The position numbers were made by a program, and so were the translations under genes. From the NCBI GenBank assembly GCA_965224435.1, contig OZ245048.1, forward strand, positions 620,001-684,000: DNA of 64,000 nt, written 5' to 3'. The notes under the pieces are model-generated. The model searched no databases and was not told the origin of the DNA. It worked only from the letters and a program-made list of their open reading frames with translations. Source of the stretch: JAJRQY01 sp965224435. Lineage in GTDB: Bacteria > Actinomycetota > Acidimicrobiia > Acidimicrobiales > SZUA-35. Below are positions 59,856 to 64,000 of the stretch, in pieces (positions within the stretch are counted from its first letter, which is position 1; each line of letters opens with the position of its first letter).

Positions 59856-59999
59856 TTCTGAATTGGCAGCGGGTGAACCCCCTGGGTCCCAGCTGTCGTA
59901 TCTGGATCGCCGCCGGCGCCAGAAGTGCAATATGTCTCGAACAGAATCATCTTGCGTCCGAGTTGCACCATTACCGGATCGCTGCTTGACTGTCTGACA

Positions 60000-60041
60000 A
60001 TGAAGCGCAACCTCACCACCGTTGTAGTACTTATCGTGTAG
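60000..60041 (+). CDS. ilvBNC leader peptide MKRNLTTVVVLIV
   Basis: A 13-codon frame from ATG 60000 to TAG 60039-60041 ends in Val-Val-Val-Leu-Ile-Val, the very amino acids the downstream enzymes make. The stop codon touches the first stem of the leader hairpin. This is the classic arrangement of transcription attenuation. There is no Shine-Dalgarno sequence; GACTGT 6 nt upstream of the ATG could make the transcript leaderless. Confidence 0.8.
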   Translation: MKRNLTTVVVLIV

Positions 60042-60068
60042 CACACGCTGCCTTCAGAACGCGTGTGC
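60041..60068 (+). promoter_or_regulatory. Leader hairpin of the ilvBNC attenuator
   Basis: GCACACGC (60041-60048) pairs perfectly with GCGTGTGC (60061-60068) around a 12-nt loop. A ribosome stalled on the Val/Leu/Ile codons would cover its left arm. The loop bases 60050-60055 could instead pair with 60086-60091 of the terminator (six pairs, one G-U). Confidence 0.75.
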
Positions 60069-60069
60069 C

Positions 60070-60104
60070 AAAGCCTCCCAAAGCGGGAGGCTTTCTTGCT
60101 TTTC
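60070..60104 (+). terminator. Attenuator terminator before ilvB
   Basis: AAAGCCTCCC (60070-60079) pairs with GGGAGGCTTT (60085-60094) around a 5-nt loop and is followed by T-rich sequence tcttgctttt. It would stop transcripts before ilvB when branched-chain aminoacyl-tRNAs are plentiful. Confidence 0.8.
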
Positions 60105-60221
60105 AGAACCAGACTATGGCAGCCAAGTCCCCTCAATTCCGATCTCGATCTCTCAGATCATTCGTACTCACACCACGCCAAACACAAATCAGACGACTAT
60201 CACCAAACGGAGAACAATGCC

Positions 60222-62030
60222 ATGACGGCACCTGAGCGACTCAACGGGGCCCAAGCCCTCATCAAGAGCCTCGAGTTGGAGGGCGTGGAAGTGGTATTTG
60301 GCTACCCCGGCGGTGCTATTCTCCCGGTGTATGACCCGCTCCTTGATGCCAAGTTGCGCCACGTCCTGGTCCGTCATGAGCAAGGCGCCGGACACATGGC
60401 CGAGGGTTATGCCCATGCCACCGGGAAGCCGGGAGTCTGCATGGTCACCAGTGGTCCCGCTGCCACCAATATTGTCACGCCACTGGCCGATGCAATGCTG
60501 GACTCAGTTCCCATGGTTTGCATCACCGGTCAGGTTTCTCTGGCAGCGATTGGAACCGATGCCTTCCAAGAGTGCGACACGACCGGCATCACACGCTCGA
60601 TAACCAAGCACAACTATCTGATCACCCGAGCCGAAGACATTCCTGGCATTATCCGAGAAGCCTTTCACCTGGCGACCACCGGTCGCCCGGGGCCGGTTCT
60701 GGTTGACATTCCTAAGAATCTGGTTGATGCCAACAACCCGGATGCCTACTTCGACTTCGTTTGGCCAGAAGTTCCTGAGCTTCCCGGTTACAACCCCCTC
60801 CTTACTCCGCCCGACGACGTGATTGCCGATGCAGTCAGCCTAATGTTGAAGGCGAAACGGCCAGTTCTGTATGTCGGGGGCGGTGTTCTCAAGGCTCGCG
60901 GTGCTGACGTCTTGCTGGAGCTAGCCGAGCTGTTGTCCATGCCCGTGGTCACCACCTTGATGGCCCGGGGAGCGTTCCCCGACAGTCACGAGCTTTGCCT
61001 TGGCATGCCTGGTATGCACGGCGAGTTCGCTGCTATCAACGCGATCCAGGAAAGTGATCTGCTCATTGCCATGGGCAGCCGATTCGATGATCGAGTCACG
61101 GGCAAGGTCTCAACCTTTGCGCCCGACGCCAAGGTCATTCACGTTGACATTGACCCCGCTGAACACGGCAAGGTCCGCGTTCCTCAGGTGGCAGTCGCTG
61201 GAGACTGCCGGATCTCGATGGAGCTGATGATCAAGGAGATCGCCAAACAGGGTGGACCAGCGAGCCAGGTAGACATCACGTCGTGGCGGCAGCAGGTTTC
61301 AGGTTGGCAGGAGAAGTATCCGCTGACCTATCAAGAGTCCAACGCCGGAGAATTGTTGAAGCCACAGCACGTGGTTGAGCGTCTACGTGACCTGTCGCCT
61401 GATGACACCATTGTCTGCTCCGGCGTCGGCCAGCATCAGATGTTCACCAGCCAATACTGGAAATTCGATCACCCCTACACCTGGATCAATTCAGGCGGCC
61501 TCGGAACCATGGGCTTCTCCATCCCCGCAGCAATCGGGGCCAAGGCGGGAATGCCTGACCGGATGGTCTGGGCCGTTGACGGTGACGGTTGTTTCCAGAT
61601 GACGGCTCAGGAGTTGATCACCGCGGCGGTGGAGAAGATCCCAATCAAGGTCGCCTTGATGAACAACAGCAACCTTGGAATGGTCCGCCAATGGCAAGAA
61701 ATGTTCTATGACGAGCGCTATAGCGAGACTCACCTTGGTCGCGATCTTCCCAACTATGTGATGTGGGCCGAGTCCATGGGTTGTGCAGCATTCCGAGTAG
61801 ATGACCCGAGCGAGCTTGATGAGGTCATTGAGGCGGCCAATGCCATCAACGACCGACCAGTCGTTGTCGAGTTCCGATGTGTGGACGACGAGAACGTCTT
61901 CCCCATGGTCAGCGCCGGTGCATCCAATAGCGATTGCCTTGTTGACCCATCTCAGCAAGCAATGCTGGACGCCGAGCGTGCGGCCAGGACCTCAGGTCAG
62001 ACAGCTTCCAACGAAGGAGCCAGCTCATGA
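60222..62030 (+). CDS. ilvB: Acetolactate synthase large subunit IlvB
   Basis: From ATG 60222 the protein is 602 residues, normal for IlvB. It has VFGYPGGAILPVYDPL, catalytic Glu in VLVRHEQGAGHMAEGYA, and the thiamine diphosphate motif GDGCFQMTAQELITA...NNSNLGMV. It joins two pyruvates, or pyruvate and 2-oxobutyrate. The frame is open up to 60063, but that start would lie inside the terminator; GGAG at 60209-60212 supports ATG 60222. It overlaps ilvN by 4 bp. Confidence 0.97.
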   Translation: MTAPERLNGAQALIKSLELEGVEVVFGYPGGAILPVYDPLLDAKLRHVLVRHEQGAGHMAEGYAHATGKPGVCMVTSGPAATNIVTPLADAMLDSVPMVCITGQVSLAAIGTDAFQECDTTGITRSITKHNYLITRAEDIPGIIREAFHLATTGRPGPVLVDIPKNLVDANNPDAYFDFVWPEVPELPGYNPLLTPPDDVIADAVSLMLKAKRPVLYVGGGVLKARGADVLLELAELLSMPVVTTLMARGAFPDSHELCLGMPGMHGEFAAINAIQESDLLIAMGSRFDDRVTGKVSTFAPDAKVIHVDIDPAEHGKVRVPQVAVAGDCRISMELMIKEIAKQGGPASQVDITSWRQQVSGWQEKYPLTYQESNAGELLKPQHVVERLRDLSPDDTIVCSGVGQHQMFTSQYWKFDHPYTWINSGGLGTMGFSIPAAIGAKAGMPDRMVWAVDGDGCFQMTAQELITAAVEKIPIKVALMNNSNLGMVRQWQEMFYDERYSETHLGRDLPNYVMWAESMGCAAFRVDDPSELDEVIEAANAINDRPVVVEFRCVDDENVFPMVSAGASNSDCLVDPSQQAMLDAERAARTSGQTASNEGASS

Positions 62031-62554
62031 ACCGCACTGGTCTACAACACCACACCCTGATCCTGCTGGTTGAAAACCGGGCAGGCGTGCTGGCTCGGGT
62101 AACCGACCTGATTGCTCGTCGGGGTTACAACATCATCTCCCTCGCGGTCGCCCCGACCAACGATGATCGACTCAGCCGTATCACCATCGTCGTCAACGTT
62201 GATTTGGCGCCGATGGAACAGATCGTGAAACAACTGTTCAAGCTGATCAACGTCATCGAGATCGCCGAGGTCTCACCTTCTGATGCCGTCTCTCGCGAAC
62301 TGATGTTGGCAACGGTCAGCTTTACCGCCGACAATTTGTCCGACCTGGAATTGGTCATGTCCGGAGCCGCGGGGCATGTGCTGGAGCTAGAGCGTTCAGA
62401 TGATCACATGATTCTCAGCGCTGGTGGAAGCTCGTCAGACATCGATGAGCTGGAGGATCAGCTCGGTGCCTTTGGAATCTATGACGTGCAACGAACGGGC
62501 CAAATTGCTCTGCCCAAGCTTGGGCATTCTGTTCCCATCATGCGGGCCCGCTAG
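62027..62554 (+). CDS. ilvN: Acetolactate synthase regulatory subunit IlvN
   Basis: The 175-residue protein has an N-terminal ACT domain (TLILLVENRAGVLARVTDLIARRGYNIISLAV) that binds valine for feedback inhibition, and the usual C-terminal IlvN/IlvH domain (SRELMLATVSF onwards). It has typical length. The ATGA overlap with ilvB couples production of the two subunits. Confidence 0.96.
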   Translation: MNRTGLQHHTLILLVENRAGVLARVTDLIARRGYNIISLAVAPTNDDRLSRITIVVNVDLAPMEQIVKQLFKLINVIEIAEVSPSDAVSRELMLATVSFTADNLSDLELVMSGAAGHVLELERSDDHMILSAGGSSSDIDELEDQLGAFGIYDVQRTGQIALPKLGHSVPIMRAR

Positions 62555-62690
62555 CGTTTCTGGCGTCTGTCTGCTCAGGTCGCTGAGGCCAACGAACCCC
62601 GAGGCCGTACAGTCTTCAGTCGCCGCATCAGTTCTGTTCAAGAAGTCTGCTCAGCAAAATCAATACTGTCCGAATTAATTCCGTCCAAGC

Positions 62691-62728
62691 TAATACTGTC
62701 TAGAAGTATCACCACTCAAGGAGTCCCC
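62691..62728 (+). promoter_or_regulatory. Possible internal promoter and ribosome binding site of ilvC
   Basis: The 174-nt gap after ilvN contains two aatactgtc repeats; TACTGT 62695-62700 could be a -10 box. AAGGAG (62718-62723) lies 5 nt before GTG 62729 and is the clearest Shine-Dalgarno site in the window. Confidence 0.45.
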
Positions 62729-63760
<1,032 letters not shown>

Positions 63761-63762
63761 CG

Positions 63763-63799
63763 GGAATCCGTCGGGCCCCTTGGGGCCCTTTGGGATTCC
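63763..63799 (+). terminator. Terminator-like hairpin after ilvC
   Basis: Two stacked stems, outer GGAATCC/GGATTCC (63763-63769 with 63793-63799) and inner GGGCCCC/GGGGCCC (63773-63779 with 63782-63788), lie just after the ilvC stop. No T tract follows, so it may need a factor or act as an mRNA-stabilising end. Confidence 0.6.
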
Positions 63800-63882
63800 T
63801 AAGGTAGGGCCTGCGGCCATACCTTCTCAGTTCCCCAAGCCGAGGCGGCGCTCACAACATCCAGGAGCTACTGGTATATCCA

Positions 63883-64000
63883 CTAGCGTTTTGGGGGGCG
63901 AGCGGTTCTGATGAAGTCCAGCGATGCGGCGACGTTCGTGGCTACGAATCGTTCTCGCCGGGGCTCGTGAATGAGGCGAGCAGTAGCCGCCAACGGTAGA
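63883..64000 (-). CDS. C-terminal end of an unidentified gene, cut by window edge
   Basis: On the minus strand an open frame comes in from the right edge and stops at TAG 63883-63885. Its 38 visible codons read LPLAATARLIHEPRRERF and end ARPPKR. The composition is protein-like, but too little is present to identify it, and it may be a chance frame. Confidence 0.35.
   Translation of the reverse strand, partial: LPLAATARLIHEPRRERFVATNVAASLDFIRTARPPKR

Noticed and set aside
60063..60221. Longer IlvB start at 60063
   Set aside because: The extra 53 codons run through the attenuator terminator and have no similarity to IlvB; GGAG precedes ATG 60222.

Overview
The window is 64 kb of compact bacterial chromosome at roughly 58-60% G+C. 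It carries about 47 protein genes, no rRNA or tRNA gene that I could recognise, no insertion sequence, no CRISPR array and no phage block. It fits a high-GC Gram-positive, most likely an uncultured or marine/freshwater Acidimicrobiia-type actinobacterium. Pointers are a PASTA-domain Ser/Thr kinase, a mycothiol-type formaldehyde dehydrogenase, an Eis-like acetyltransferase, GatCAB for indirect tRNA charging, an OmpATb-like BON/OmpA protein, 'sunset'-type domains, and many genes whose start codon follows a TANNNT hexamer by 6-8 nt with no ribosome binding site (leaderless transcription, as in mycobacteria). The lineage is inference; no marker RNA is present.

Layout. 1-7.2 kb: edge-truncated lipoprotein, class II aldolase-like protein, membrane protein, ligA, and a PASTA kinase. 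7.2-15.5 kb: MFS exporter, SCP2 protein plus methyltransferase, gatCAB operon, Eis-like acetyltransferase, VapBC-type toxin-antitoxin pair. 15.6-18.7 kb: ECF sigma factor with a translationally coupled membrane regulator carrying an SH3-like domain, then a lipoprotein. 18.7-23.7 kb: MATE transporter and a four-gene operon of two ABC ATPases and two permeases. 23.7-37.9 kb: helicase, dienelactone hydrolase, BrkB, Fe(II)/2-oxoglutarate dioxygenase, NadD-like protein, M1 peptidase, MFS, thioesterase, nitroreductase, DUF885 peptidase-like protein, YjdF-like membrane protein, ilvD and an Asp/Met-repeat lipoprotein. 38-39.3 kb: hydroxyacyl-CoA dehydrogenase. 39.4-45 kb: three paralogous membrane HD-GYP proteins. 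45-54.8 kb: lspA, PadR regulator, alpha/beta hydrolase plus O-acetylhomoserine sulfhydrylase, aldo/keto reductase, RCC1/DUF4214 secreted protein, mscR with an MBL hydrolase, mobB and a J-domain protein. 55.2-59.9 kb: OmpA/BON protein, membrane coiled-coil protein ending in three sunset repeats, and a bacterial glutamate-receptor-like channel. 60-63.8 kb: ilvBNC behind a leader-peptide attenuator.

The most interesting regions are these. (1) Three HD-GYP paralogues share a membrane/catalytic core, while the part past the last membrane helix varies: a Thr-rich stalk plus beta-rich domain, a stalk plus C-type lectin domain, or a stalk alone. They look like modular surface receptors wired to a cytoplasmic phosphodiesterase-type domain. 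(2) The 55.2-59.9 kb envelope block joins a histone/LEA-like OmpA protein, a coiled-coil protein with three near-identical 261-bp repeats, and an ionotropic-glutamate-receptor-like channel without a TVGYG filter. (3) The ilvBNC leader encodes MKRNLTTVVVLIV immediately before two hairpins, the second being a terminator. ilvD, located 25 kb away, completes most of the branched-chain amino acid pathway within the window.
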